The position numbers and the translations under genes were made by a program. Below the pieces are notes generated by a model that ran no database searches, had not been told where the DNA came from, and saw nothing but the letters and a program-made list of their open reading frames with translations. A stretch of DNA of 64,000 nt. Origin: AWTP1-13 sp033764875 (GTDB lineage: Bacteria > Pseudomonadota > Alphaproteobacteria > Rhizobiales > Hyphomicrobiaceae). Of the stretch, positions 19,446-29,532 are shown piece by piece. The stretch lies in NCBI GenBank assembly GCA_033764875.1, contig JANRIO010000037.1, forward strand, positions 1-64,000. Reading direction: 5' to 3'. Every line of letters begins with the position of its first letter. The first letter of the stretch is position 1.

Positions 19446-19533
19446 TGTGATGACCGAGATGTCCGCTACACTGGTTCCCGCTAGGTGGAGAGGCTGCAGC
19501 GGAACGCGGCGAATTTCGCGAACGGGACACTAG
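19442..19533. repeat. CTAGTGT...ACACTAG spacer repeat, copy 1
   Basis: A 92-bp spacer bounded by CTAGTGTGATGACCGAGA (19442-19459) and CGGGACACTAG (19523-19533); the ends are inverted over CTAGTGT. The left end supplies the stop codon of the small symporter subunit and the right end lies 3 bp before the next start. A second copy with the same ends separates purE and purK. Confidence 0.6.
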
Positions 19534-19536
19534 ACC

Positions 19537-21372
19537 GTGGCCTTCACTCCCCGTACGCGGCTCGTCAACCCGCGGCTCGGCAGCTATTTCGGCATCTTCA
19601 CCTCCGGCTTCGTGGCCGTGCTCATGCTGTCGCTGCTGTTTGAGCAGTTGGGATCGCACGACACGCTCGTCCGGATCATGATGCTGCTGGGCCCGGTGCT
19701 GCTCTACGGCGGCATCGGCCTGTTGTCGCCGTCCAACGCCGTTGGCGACTTCTTTGCCGCCGGACGCCGCGTCCCCGCCTTCTTCAACGGCGCCGGCATC
19801 GCCGTGGCCGCGATGGGCGGGGCGGGCTTCCTGGCGATCACGGGCACCTTCTTCATCGCCGGCGTTGACGCTTTTGCGCTCAGCCTGGGCTGGATCGCGG
19901 GCATCGTCTTCATGGCCGTGCTGCTGGCGCCGTTCATGCGCAAGTTCGGCGCCTACACCATTCCCTCCTTTCTTGGCCGGCGCTTCGAGAGCCGCACCGT
20001 CAGGCTCGCCGCCGCGGCCGTTCTCGGCGTGCCCCTTCTGCTCCTGATCCTGGCCGAGGCCCGCTTTGCCGCCTACGCCGCCGGCTGGCTCATGGGCAGC
20101 TCCGACCGCTGGCTGGTGGCGCTGGTGATCATCTTCGTGACCACGCTTCTGGCGCTCGGCGGCATGCGGGCGCTGACCTGGGCGAGCGTCGCCAAGTGCA
20201 TCGCCGCCTACATCGCCGTGATGGTGCCGGTATCCATCGCCGCCATCCTGGTGTCCAAGCTGCCGATCCCGCAGATGACCCACGGCAACGTGCTGGTGCC
20301 GATGACACGCATGGAATCGGCGCGCGGCGTCCCCTTCGTCGTCGCCCCCCAGCTCACCGTCGACCTGCCGGGCGCTGCCGCCGAGCCCCTTGTGAAGCGC
20401 TTCGTGCAGCCATTCGGCAGCGTCGGCACCCTGGGCTTCGTCCTTCTCACCTTCGTCGTCGCGGGCGGCATCGCCGCCTCCCCGGGGCTGCTCGCCCGCG
20501 CCGGCACCACCCCCGGCGTGTACGAGGCGAGGAAATCCTTGGGCTGGAGCACCCTGATCCTGGGGCTCTGGTTCATGACGCTTCCCGCCGTCGCCATCTA
20601 TTTCCGCACCATCCTGCTCGAGCAGGTCGTGGGCCAGCCGTCGTCCGGCCTGCCGGAATGGTTCACCATCCTGCAGCAGGCCGGCATTGCCAGGCTCGAG
20701 GCCAAGACCCAGACGGTTTTGCTGTCCCAGATCAGTTTCGAGCGTGACGCGGCCCTGTTCTCACTGCCGATCGCGGCCGGCTATCCGCAGGCGATCGTGT
20801 ATCTGGCGCTCGCCGGGGCGCTTGCGGCGGCCCTTGCCGCGCTCGCCTCCTCGCTGATGGCCGCCGCCGCCATCCTGTCGGAGGACGTCGTCATCGGCCT
20901 CCTCGACGAGGAGGCCCCCGACCGCGCCCGCATCTTCGTCGCCCGGCTGGCGCTGGCCGCCATCGGCTTCGTCGCCATGTGGATCGCGATCATCGCGCCC
21001 GGCGACCCGCTGGGCTTCGTGATCTGGGCGCTCAACATCCTCGCCGCCAGCGCCTTTCCCGTGCTGCTGTTGTCGGTCTGGTGGAAGCGCACCAACGCCT
21101 GGGGCGTGCTGGCGGGCCTCGGCACCGGGTTCATTCTGACCGTGTTCCTAATGCTGCTGTCGGAGACCGGAGCCATCGCCCTGCCGAGCGCCATCGCCGG
21201 CGCCATCGCCGCCCCTCTGGCCCTCCTGGCGGCGCTCACGGCGACCCTGCTCACGCCCGTCCCCGGCCACAGCATGCTCGATATCGTACGCGATCTGAGG
21301 GTCCCCGGCGGCGAGACCATCTCGGACCGGGAGACGCGCCTGTTGCGCCTCAAGGTTCGCGCCCAGACCTGA
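19537..21372 (+). CDS. Sodium/solute symporter large subunit (SSS family, ActP-like)
   Basis: A 611-residue inner-membrane permease of the SSS family, of the group paired with DUF4212 subunits; relatives include acetate permease ActP. About 13 hydrophobic segments are visible, with the early signature GDFFAAGRRVPAFFNGAGIA near residue 70 and TIPSFLGRRFESRTVRL. It should couple Na+ influx to uptake of a small organic acid or similar solute; the solute is not known. The start is GTG 19537, 91 bp after the small subunit. Expression is probably controlled by the adjacent kinase and regulator. Confidence 0.9.
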   Translation: MAFTPRTRLVNPRLGSYFGIFTSGFVAVLMLSLLFEQLGSHDTLVRIMMLLGPVLLYGGIGLLSPSNAVGDFFAAGRRVPAFFNGAGIAVAAMGGAGFLAITGTFFIAGVDAFALSLGWIAGIVFMAVLLAPFMRKFGAYTIPSFLGRRFESRTVRLAAAAVLGVPLLLLILAEARFAAYAAGWLMGSSDRWLVALVIIFVTTLLALGGMRALTWASVAKCIAAYIAVMVPVSIAAILVSKLPIPQMTHGNVLVPMTRMESARGVPFVVAPQLTVDLPGAAAEPLVKRFVQPFGSVGTLGFVLLTFVVAGGIAASPGLLARAGTTPGVYEARKSLGWSTLILGLWFMTLPAVAIYFRTILLEQVVGQPSSGLPEWFTILQQAGIARLEAKTQTVLLSQISFERDAALFSLPIAAGYPQAIVYLALAGALAAALAALASSLMAAAAILSEDVVIGLLDEEAPDRARIFVARLALAAIGFVAMWIAIIAPGDPLGFVIWALNILAASAFPVLLLSVWWKRTNAWGVLAGLGTGFILTVFLMLLSETGAIALPSAIAGAIAAPLALLAALTATLLTPVPGHSMLDIVRDLRVPGGETISDRETRLLRLKVRAQT

Positions 21373-21497
21373 CGCCGGACACGATGATTTGCGCGCCCGC
21401 GGGGCGGGTTACGGGCCGGCCTGCGCCCAGCGCGCTTCCCACGGGCCCGATCAGGCTCTAGATTCGACCCCTGCCGTCCACTCAACCATGAGCCCTC

Positions 21498-22469
21498 ATG
21501 TCCGCACGCGACCGGCTTGGCCTCTACGCAGCGATCGAACCCAACCGGCACGGCATGCTCGAGGTGGGCGACGGCCACCAGATCTATTTCGAGGAATGCG
21601 GCAACCCGCGCGGCAAGCCGGTCGTGATCGTGCACGGCGGCCCCGGTGGCGGCTGCAACCCGTCGATGCGCCGCTACCACGACCCTGCGCGCTACCGCAT
21701 CGTTCTGTTCGACCAGCGCGGCTGCGGCCGCTCCCGGCCCCGCGCCAGCCTCGAGGCCAACACCACCTGGCACCTCGTCGCCGACATGGAGCGGCTGCGC
21801 CGCCACCTCAACGTCGAGCGCTGGCAGCTGTTCGGCGGCTCCTGGGGATCGACGCTTGCGCTGGCCTATGCCGAGACCCACCCCGAGCGGGTCACGGACC
21901 TGATTCTGCGCGGCATCTTCCTCCTGCGCCAGGCCGAGCTCGCCTGGTTCTACAAGGAGGGCTGCAACTGGATCTTCCCGGACGAGTTCAATGCCTTCCG
22001 CGATCACATCCCGCCCGCGGAGCAGGCCGATCTGATCGCCGCCTACTACCGCCGGCTCACCGATCCCGATCCCGACGTGCAGATCGCGGCGGCGCGTGCC
22101 TGGTCGATCTGGGAGGGCAGCACCGTGTCGCTGCTGCAGGACCCCGAGCGCGTCAAGCTGTTCGGCGCCGACGCCTATGCCATCGCCTTCGCCCGCATCG
22201 AGTGCCACTACTTCATGCACAAGGGCTTTTTCGACCGCGACGACGAGCTGCTCGCACGCCTGCCGCGCATCCGCAAGATCCCCTGCACCATCGTACACGG
22301 CCGCTACGACATGGTCACGCCCGTCAGGAATGCCTATGACCTCGCACGCGCCTGGCCCGAGGCCGACCTGAGGATCGTGCAGGACGCCGGCCACGCCATG
22401 ACCGAGCCCGGCATCGTCTCGGAGCTGGTGGCGGCCACCCGGCGCAACGCCAACACGGTCGGCTGGTAG
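21498..22469 (+). CDS. pip: Prolyl aminopeptidase (proline iminopeptidase)
   Basis: A 323-residue alpha/beta hydrolase of peptidase family S33 that removes N-terminal proline from peptides in the cytoplasm. The oxyanion motif is VHGGPGGGCNP near residue 46, the DQRGCGRS strand follows, the nucleophile serine is in FGGSWGSTLALAYAE near residue 115, the acid is in VHGRYDMVTP and the His in DAGHAMTEPG. Length is typical. It precedes murD by 32 bp, so the cell-wall run may share its transcript, although there is no functional link. Confidence 0.93.
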   Translation: MSARDRLGLYAAIEPNRHGMLEVGDGHQIYFEECGNPRGKPVVIVHGGPGGGCNPSMRRYHDPARYRIVLFDQRGCGRSRPRASLEANTTWHLVADMERLRRHLNVERWQLFGGSWGSTLALAYAETHPERVTDLILRGIFLLRQAELAWFYKEGCNWIFPDEFNAFRDHIPPAEQADLIAAYYRRLTDPDPDVQIAAARAWSIWEGSTVSLLQDPERVKLFGADAYAIAFARIECHYFMHKGFFDRDDELLARLPRIRKIPCTIVHGRYDMVTPVRNAYDLARAWPEADLRIVQDAGHAMTEPGIVSELVAATRRNANTVGW

Positions 22470-22501
22470 GCGTCGGCGGCGCGTCCAGGGGGCACGGGGC
22501 G

Positions 22502-23923
22502 ATGACACCCATCACCACATTCGCCGGACGGACCGTTGCCGTCTTCGGGCTCGGGCTCTCCGGCCTTGCCACCTGCCGCGCGCTCGCTGCCGGCGGCGCC
22601 TCCGTCGTCGCCGGCGACGACAACCCCAAGGGCTGCGAGGCAGCGCGCGCCGCGGGCTTTGCCGTCGAGGACCTGCGCGCGGCCGACTGGCGCCGCTTCG
22701 CCGCACTCGTGCTGGCGCCCGGCGTGCCGCTGACCCACCCCGAGCCGCACTGGACGGTGCAGGCCGCGCACAGGGCGGCGATCGAGATCATCGGCGACGT
22801 CGAGCTCTACTGCCGGGAGCGGGCAAGGCTGGCGCCGGCCGCCCCGTTCGTCGCCATCACCGGCACCAACGGCAAGTCGACGACCACGGCGCTCACCGCC
22901 CACATCCTGCGCGCTGCGGGCCGCGAGGTGGCCATGGGCGGCAACATCGGCACGCCCATCCTGGCGCTGCCGCCGCCGTCGCCCGGGCGCGTGCACGTCA
23001 TCGAGATGTCCTCCTTCCAGATCGAGCTGACCCCCTCGCTGGCCCCCAGCATCGGCGTGCTGCTCAACATCACGCCCGACCACCTCGACCGCCACGGCAC
23101 CATGCAGCGCTACGCCCAGCTCAAGGCGCGCCTGGTGATGGCGGCGGCCCACCCCGTGGTCGGGGACGACGACGACTGGTGCCGCGACATCGCCGAGCGC
23201 CTGCGGCTCGCCAACCGCAGCTGGATCGACGTCGTCTCGGCGCGCTCGCGCGAGCCTTCCGGCTGGTATGCCGTCGGCACCGAGCTGGTGGCACGCGCCC
23301 CGTGGACCGGCCCGCTCGGCAGCTTCGCGGATCTGGCGGCGGCCCCCGCGCTCAGGGGCCGGCACAACATCCAGAATGCGCTCGCCGCCAGCGCCGTGGC
23401 GATGATCCTGGGCGTCGCGCCGCGCGACGTCGCCGCCGGCCTTGCCTCGTTCCCCGGCCTCGCCCATCGCCTGGAGCTGATCGCGACCCAGGGCCGCACG
23501 CTGTTCGTCAACGACAGCAAGGCGACCAATGCCGACAGCACCGAGAACGCCCTCGCGGCCTTCGAGGCCGGCATCTACTGGATCCTCGGCGGCAAGCCCA
23601 AGGAGGGCGGCATCGCAGGGCTGGCCGGCTATTTTCCGCGCGTGGCGAAGGCCTATCTCATCGGCGAGGCGGCGCCCGCCTTCGCTGCCACGCTCGAAGG
23701 CAAGGTGCCCTGCGAGCTCTGCGGCACGCTTGACGTGGCGACGGCCTCCGCCGCCCGCGATGCCGCCGCTGGCGACTGCGCTCAGCCCGTGGTGCTGCTC
23801 TCTCCGGCCTGCGCCTCCTACGATCAGTTCCCCAATTTCGAGGTCAGGGGCGATACCTTCCGCAGCCTCGTCGGCGCGCTGCCCGGAGCCGAGCTCAAGC
23901 CGCGCGGCCAGCCCTCCACGTGA
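22502..23923 (+). CDS. murD: UDP-N-acetylmuramoyl-L-alanine--D-glutamate ligase
   Basis: A 473-residue Mur ligase that adds D-glutamate to UDP-MurNAc-L-Ala in the cytoplasm. The N-terminal UDP-binding domain starts AVFGLGLSGLATCRALAAGG; the ATP P-loop is GTNGKSTTTALTAH near residue 120; the central-domain Glu/Ser motif is VIEMSSFQIEL; NITPDHLDRHG and VNDSKATNADST follow; the C-terminal domain includes LSPACASYDQFPNFEVRG. Complete. Normally ftsW follows murD, but here the next gene is murG after a 206-bp spacer. Confidence 0.97.
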   Translation: MTPITTFAGRTVAVFGLGLSGLATCRALAAGGASVVAGDDNPKGCEAARAAGFAVEDLRAADWRRFAALVLAPGVPLTHPEPHWTVQAAHRAAIEIIGDVELYCRERARLAPAAPFVAITGTNGKSTTTALTAHILRAAGREVAMGGNIGTPILALPPPSPGRVHVIEMSSFQIELTPSLAPSIGVLLNITPDHLDRHGTMQRYAQLKARLVMAAAHPVVGDDDDWCRDIAERLRLANRSWIDVVSARSREPSGWYAVGTELVARAPWTGPLGSFADLAAAPALRGRHNIQNALAASAVAMILGVAPRDVAAGLASFPGLAHRLELIATQGRTLFVNDSKATNADSTENALAAFEAGIYWILGGKPKEGGIAGLAGYFPRVAKAYLIGEAAPAFAATLEGKVPCELCGTLDVATASAARDAAAGDCAQPVVLLSPACASYDQFPNFEVRGDTFRSLVGALPGAELKPRGQPST

Positions 23924-24129
23924 GCCGCGCCTCGCAATGGTCCGATTGTTGCGGTCCGATCGTGGCGTTCGGGGGCCGCGCACATGCGCGCATTTGTCCG
24001 GTACCGATCGGGAGGCGTCTTCCATAGGGCGGGATCTCCTGGTCTAACCACCGGGATCGCGCGCGTGCGGGGAACGCGGGGGCCGGCACTCGGGGAGTGG
24101 CCCGCGCAGGCAGGGCCGGGGGAGCAGTC

Positions 24130-25242
24130 TTGAGCGTCAAGTCCGTCATGCTGGCGGCCGGGGGCACCGGCGGGCACCTGTTTCCGGCGTTCGCGCTCGC
24201 CCAGGAGCTTGGGCGGCGCGGCATCGCCGTCGACCTCGTCACCGATATGCGCGGCGACCGCTACGGCACTGATTTTCCTGCCCGTGCCGTCTACCGCGTC
24301 CCGTCCGCGACCATCTCTGGCCGCTCGCTCCTGGCGGCGCCGCGCACCGCCATCATGCTCGCGCGCGGGGTCTGGGCTGCCTACAGGCTGATTGCGGACC
24401 TGAAGCCGGCCTGCGTCATCGGTTTCGGCGGCTATCCGGCCTTCCCGCCCATCGTCGCCGCAACCCTGCGTGGCATTCCCACGGCCCTGCACGAGCAGAA
24501 CGCCGTTCTCGGGCGCGCCAACCGCCTGCTGCTCGGCCGCGTCAGCGCCATTGCCACCTCCTTCGAGCAGGTGCGATTTCTCGATGGTTCGGCCGCGCGC
24601 AAGGCACGTTTCACGGGAAACCCTGTCCGGGATCAGGTCGTCGACTGGGCGACCCAGGGCTACCCCGCGTTGTCCGCCGATGGACCGTTCTCGCTGTTGG
24701 TGTTCGGCGGCAGCCAGGGCGCGCGCTTTCTCTCCGAGGCGGTGCCGCAGGCCATCGCGCTGCTGCCGGAGCCCGAGCGCCGCCGGCTGTTCGTGGTGCA
24801 GCAGTGCCGGCCGGAGGACCTCAAGGCGGTCGAGGAGGCCTACCGCGCCGCCGGGGTGCGCTCGCAGCTCGCCCAGTTCTTCGCCAACCTGCCGGAGGAG
24901 ATGGCCAAGGCCCATCTCGTCATCGCCCGCTCCGGCGCCTCGACCGTGGCCGAGCTCACCGTCATCGGCCGTCCCGCGCTCCTGGTGCCGCTGCCGCACG
25001 CCGTCGACAACGACCAGCTGCAGAATGCGAGACGGCTTGCCGAATCGGGTGGCGCTTGGTGCATTGAGCAAAAAGATATGACGGCAGAGCGTCTGGCCCA
25101 GTCGATCGGCCACCTGATGTCCTCCCCACAGACGCTCGCGCAAGCGGCCGCTGCGGCAAAGGCCCAGGGACGTCCCGACGCCGTCGAGCGGCTTGCCGAT
25201 CTCGTCGAGGAGCTGATAGGCAGCGCCACGAAAAGCTCGTAA
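24130..25242 (+). CDS. murG: MurG, lipid II-forming N-acetylglucosaminyltransferase
   Basis: A 370-residue GT28 enzyme on the inner face of the membrane that adds GlcNAc to lipid I. The N-terminal glycine loop MLAAGGTGGHLFPAFALAQE binds substrate, GFGGYPAFP and HEQNAVLGRANRLL are family motifs, and the C-terminal UDP-GlcNAc site has VFGGSQGARFLSE, ARSGASTVAELT and LPHAVDNDQLQNAR. The TTG at 24130 is chosen because GGGGGAG lies 5 bp upstream; ATG 24148 would cut into the first strand. The 206-bp gap upstream has no gene, so ftsW is missing from this position. Confidence 0.96.
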   Translation: MSVKSVMLAAGGTGGHLFPAFALAQELGRRGIAVDLVTDMRGDRYGTDFPARAVYRVPSATISGRSLLAAPRTAIMLARGVWAAYRLIADLKPACVIGFGGYPAFPPIVAATLRGIPTALHEQNAVLGRANRLLLGRVSAIATSFEQVRFLDGSAARKARFTGNPVRDQVVDWATQGYPALSADGPFSLLVFGGSQGARFLSEAVPQAIALLPEPERRRLFVVQQCRPEDLKAVEEAYRAAGVRSQLAQFFANLPEEMAKAHLVIARSGASTVAELTVIGRPALLVPLPHAVDNDQLQNARRLAESGGAWCIEQKDMTAERLAQSIGHLMSSPQTLAQAAAAAKAQGRPDAVERLADLVEELIGSATKSS

Positions 25243-25285
25243 GTCTTTGTCAATAAAACGTGCCGCCAGAAGGACTGTAGCCGAC

Positions 25286-26718
25286 ATGCAGATGCCCCGA
25301 GAGACCGGCCCCATCCACATCATGGGCATTGGCGGCATCGGCATGAGTGCGATTGCCGAGATCCTGCATGCCAAGGGCTACACGGTGCAGGGCAGCGACC
25401 AGAAGGAGAGCGCCAACGTGCGCCGCCTGCGCGCCAAGGGGCTGCGCGTGTTCGTCGGCCACGACCCGATCAACCTCGTCGGCGCCCGCTACGTCGTGGT
25501 GTCCACAGCCATCCGCAAGGACAACCCGGAGCTGCAGGCGGCGCGCGCCAAGGGGCTGCCCATCATCCGCCGCGCCGAGATGCTGGCCGAGCTGATGCGG
25601 CTCTACGACACCGTGTCGGTGACCGGCACCCACGGCAAGACCACCACCACGTCGCTGATCGCGCACGTCTTTGCCGCCGCCGGCGAGGATCCGACGGTGA
25701 TCACCGGCGGCATCATCAACGACTGGGGCTCCAATGCGCGCCTCGGCAACGGCCCCTGGATGATCGTCGAGGCCGACGAATCCGACGGCACTTTCATCAA
25801 GCTGCCGACGCAGATCGGCGTCGTCACCAACATCGATCCCGAGCACCTCGACTACTTCAAGACCGTCGACAACATGCACCGGGAGTTCGAGGCGTTCTTC
25901 CGCAACATTCCCTTCTACGGCCTCGCCGTCGCCTGCACCGACCACCCGGTTGTGGCCGCCATGCTGGAGCGGCTGGAGCTCCGGCGCGACGGTCGCCGCC
26001 TCCTCACCTACGGCACCTCGCAGGGCGCCGATCTCGTGCTCGCCACCGCGCGCGTCGACGGGCACCGCACCATCTTCGACGCCGAGCTCGGGCACGCGGT
26101 GCGCGGCGGGGCGCGCGCGCTCAAGGGCTGGGTGGTGCCGATACCCGGCCAGCACAACGCGCTCAACGCGCTCGCCGCCATCGCCGCCGCCAGCGAGGCC
26201 GGCATCCCGGACGAGACCATCAAGCGCGCGCTGGCGAGCTTCTCCGGCGTCAAGCGCCGCTTCCAGCTCACCGGCACCTGGAACGGCATCGCCATCTACG
26301 ACGACTACGGCCACCACCCCGTCGAGATCGCCGCGGTTCTGAAGGCGGCGCGCAACGGCGCCCGCGGCCGCGTCTTTGCCGTCGTCGAGCCGCACCGCTA
26401 CACCCGCGTGCGCGACCTCTTCTCCGAGTTCGCCAACTGCTTCAAGGACGCCGACGGCGTCATCGTTGCGCCGCTCTACTCGGCCGGCGAGCAGCCCATC
26501 GACGGCGTCACCAGCACGGCGCTGGCCGAGGCCATCCGCGCCACCGGCATCGCCCTCGTCGAGACCATCGAGAGCGAGCGCGACCTCCCCGCTCTCGTCA
26601 GGCAGATCGCGGCCACCGGCGACATGCTCCTGTGCCTTGGTGCCGGCAATAGCACCGAGTGGGCGCACGCCCTTCCCGGCTGGCTCGCCGACGAGCCCCT
26701 GCGCGCGGGAGGCGCGGC

Positions 26719-26722
<4 letters not shown>
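25286..26722 (+). CDS. murC: UDP-N-acetylmuramate--L-alanine ligase
   Basis: A 478-residue Mur ligase catalysing the first amino-acid addition to UDP-MurNAc. The Rossmann start is IHIMGIGGIGMSAIAEIL, the P-loop VTGTHGKTTTTSLIAHVF near residue 115, then EADESDGTF, NIDPEHLDYFK and YDDYGHHPVEIAAVLKAAR of the C-terminal domain. ATG 25286 follows an AGAAGGA site by 11 bp and gives the usual length. Its TGA overlaps the GTG of murB, so the two are translationally coupled. Confidence 0.98.
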
Positions 26723-27675
<953 letters not shown>

Positions 27676-27681
27676 AGGCCG

Positions 27682-28620
27682 ATGGCAGCGCGCAAGTACA
27701 ACCACGTCGCGGTTCTGATGGGCGGCCTCTCGGCCGAGCGCGAGGTCAGCCTCAACTCCGGCGAGGCCTGCGCCGGCGCGCTCGAGCAGGCTGGGTACCG
27801 GGTCACGCGGATCGACGCCGGCCGCAACGTCGCCGAGCAGATCCTCAACGTGCGGCCCGACGTGTGCTTCAACGCGCTGCACGGCCGCTGGGGCGAGGAC
27901 GGCTGCGTGCAGGGCGTGCTGGAGCTGCTCGGCATGCCCTATACGCACTCCGGCGTGCGTGCTTCCGCCATCGCCATGCACAAGGAGCAGGCCAAGGTCA
28001 TCCTGCGCGCGGCCGGCGTTCCCGTGGCCGCCGGCCGCGTGCTGTCGCGCCGCGAGGCCGCGCGCGAGCACGCATTGCCGCGCCCCTACGTCCTCAAGCC
28101 CGTCAACGAGGGCTCCAGCGTCGGCGTCTTCATCGTGCGCGAGGACCACGCGCATCCGCCGCAGGAGCTGCACGACCCCAACTGGCAGCTCAGCGAGGAT
28201 CTGCTGGCCGAGCCCTACATCCCCGGCCGCGAGCTGACCTGCGCCGTGATGGGCGACCGCGTGCTCGGCGTGACCGAGATCGTGGCGAGCGAGAACCTGC
28301 GCTTCTACAACTACGAGGCCAAGTACGCCGAAGGCGGCTCGACGCACATCGTCCCGGCACGGATTTTACCGGATGTTTACCAAATGGTGGAGAAGTTGAC
28401 CCTCCAGGCCCACCAGGCCCTGGGGTGCCGCGGCGTATCGCGAGCTGACTTCCGCTACGACGATACGCCAGGCGGCTCCGGCCAGCTGGTGTGTCTCGAG
28501 GTGAATACGCAACCGGGCATGACGGCGACGTCGCTGGTGCCCGAGCTTGCCGAGCACGCCGGGCTCTCTTTCCCAGAGCTGGTGAGCTGGATGGTCGAGG
28601 ACGCGAGTTGCAACAGGTAG
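27682..28620 (+). CDS. ddl: D-alanine--D-alanine ligase
   Basis: A 312-residue ATP-grasp enzyme making the D-Ala-D-Ala dipeptide that MurF uses. VAVLMGGLSAEREVSLNSG at the N-terminus binds the first D-Ala, HGRWGEDGCVQGVLELLG is the DdlB signature, LKPVNEGSSVGV lies in the ATP-binding domain, and CLEVNTQPGMTATSLVPE holds the metal ligands and the second D-Ala site. Complete. Its last 13 bases overlap the proposed ftsQ start. Confidence 0.98.
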   Translation: MAARKYNHVAVLMGGLSAEREVSLNSGEACAGALEQAGYRVTRIDAGRNVAEQILNVRPDVCFNALHGRWGEDGCVQGVLELLGMPYTHSGVRASAIAMHKEQAKVILRAAGVPVAAGRVLSRREAAREHALPRPYVLKPVNEGSSVGVFIVREDHAHPPQELHDPNWQLSEDLLAEPYIPGRELTCAVMGDRVLGVTEIVASENLRFYNYEAKYAEGGSTHIVPARILPDVYQMVEKLTLQAHQALGCRGVSRADFRYDDTPGGSGQLVCLEVNTQPGMTATSLVPELAEHAGLSFPELVSWMVEDASCNR

Positions 28621-29522
28621 GGACCAAGTCAGGGCTTTCGACGCGGGCGTTCGCAACGCCGGTGACGCAAGGCCCTGTCCCGCTCTCCCGCCGTCACCTC
28701 CAGCTGAGATATGTGAAGCGCCTCGAGGCCCGCCGCCGCCTGGCCTGGCTCGGCGTCTGGCTGCCGGCCGCCGTCACCTGTGCCCTCATCGGTCTCGTCG
28801 TCGCCATCGGCATTGCCGCCGAGCGGGGCGCCCTCCCGACGGCATTCCTCTCCCGCCAGGCCGACCGCCTGATGGACTGGTCCGGTCTCGCCCTTACGCA
28901 GGTCTCGATCAGCGGCCTCAGGCACACCGCCGAGGCCGACGTCTATGCCGCGCTCGAGCTCTCCAAGACCCGCACGCTTCTCGGTCTCGATACGGGCCTG
29001 GCACGCCAGCGCATCGAGAGCCTGCCCTGGGTGGAGAGCGCGCGCGTCACCCGCATCTACCCTGACGGCCTCGATGTGACCGTCGTCGAGCGTCGGCCGA
29101 TCGCGGTGTGGAAGCTCGGCGACAGCCACGCCATCATCGACCGCAAGGGCCGTCCGATTGCCGCCGTCGCGGCCGATGCCATGCCCGGCCTGCCGCGCGT
29201 CATCGGCGAGGGCGCCGAGAAAGGCGCCCGCGCGCTGCTCGACGGCGTGGCGCAGTACCCCGACCTCCTCGCCCGCCTGCAGTCCGCCGAGCGCCGCAGC
29301 GACGGCCGCTGGAGCCTGCGGTTGCGGCAGGGCCACGCCGTGCATCTTCCCGCCGCCAACGAGGGCGAGGCGATCGCGCGGGCGGCCGTGCTGGTCGCGG
29401 CGGGCCTCGCCGACCGGGCCGACATCGACCTGCGCGAGGACGCCCCCCCGATGCGGCTGCGCCGCAGCGCCGGCCGCGCGCCGGCCGGGCCCGCGCTTCC
29501 TCTCGCGGCCGGACGCACGTGA
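28608..29522 (+). CDS. ftsQ: Cell division protein FtsQ
   Basis: A 304-residue bitopic divisome protein. A basic cytoplasmic tail (KRLEARRRLAW) leads to one membrane helix (LPAAVTCALIGLVVAIGIAA, about residues 52-71), then the POTRA domain (VSISGLRHTAEADVYAALEL, about 99-170) and the FtsQ beta domain (RPIAVWKLGDSHAIIDRKG). It links FtsBL to other divisome parts in the periplasm. The TTG at 28608 is chosen because GAGGA lies 6 bp upstream inside ddl, giving overlap coupling; no ATG sits at a suitable place. A proline-rich tail follows the beta domain. Confidence 0.93.
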   Translation: MQQVGTKSGLSTRAFATPVTQGPVPLSRRHLQLRYVKRLEARRRLAWLGVWLPAAVTCALIGLVVAIGIAAERGALPTAFLSRQADRLMDWSGLALTQVSISGLRHTAEADVYAALELSKTRTLLGLDTGLARQRIESLPWVESARVTRIYPDGLDVTVVERRPIAVWKLGDSHAIIDRKGRPIAAVAADAMPGLPRVIGEGAEKGARALLDGVAQYPDLLARLQSAERRSDGRWSLRLRQGHAVHLPAANEGEAIARAAVLVAAGLADRADIDLREDAPPMRLRRSAGRAPAGPALPLAAGRT

Positions 29523-29532
29523 GGTGTGCGCC

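Noticed and set aside
22512..24025. Minus-strand frames opposite murD
   Set aside because: Antisense to murD, with Arg- and Gly-rich low-complexity products.
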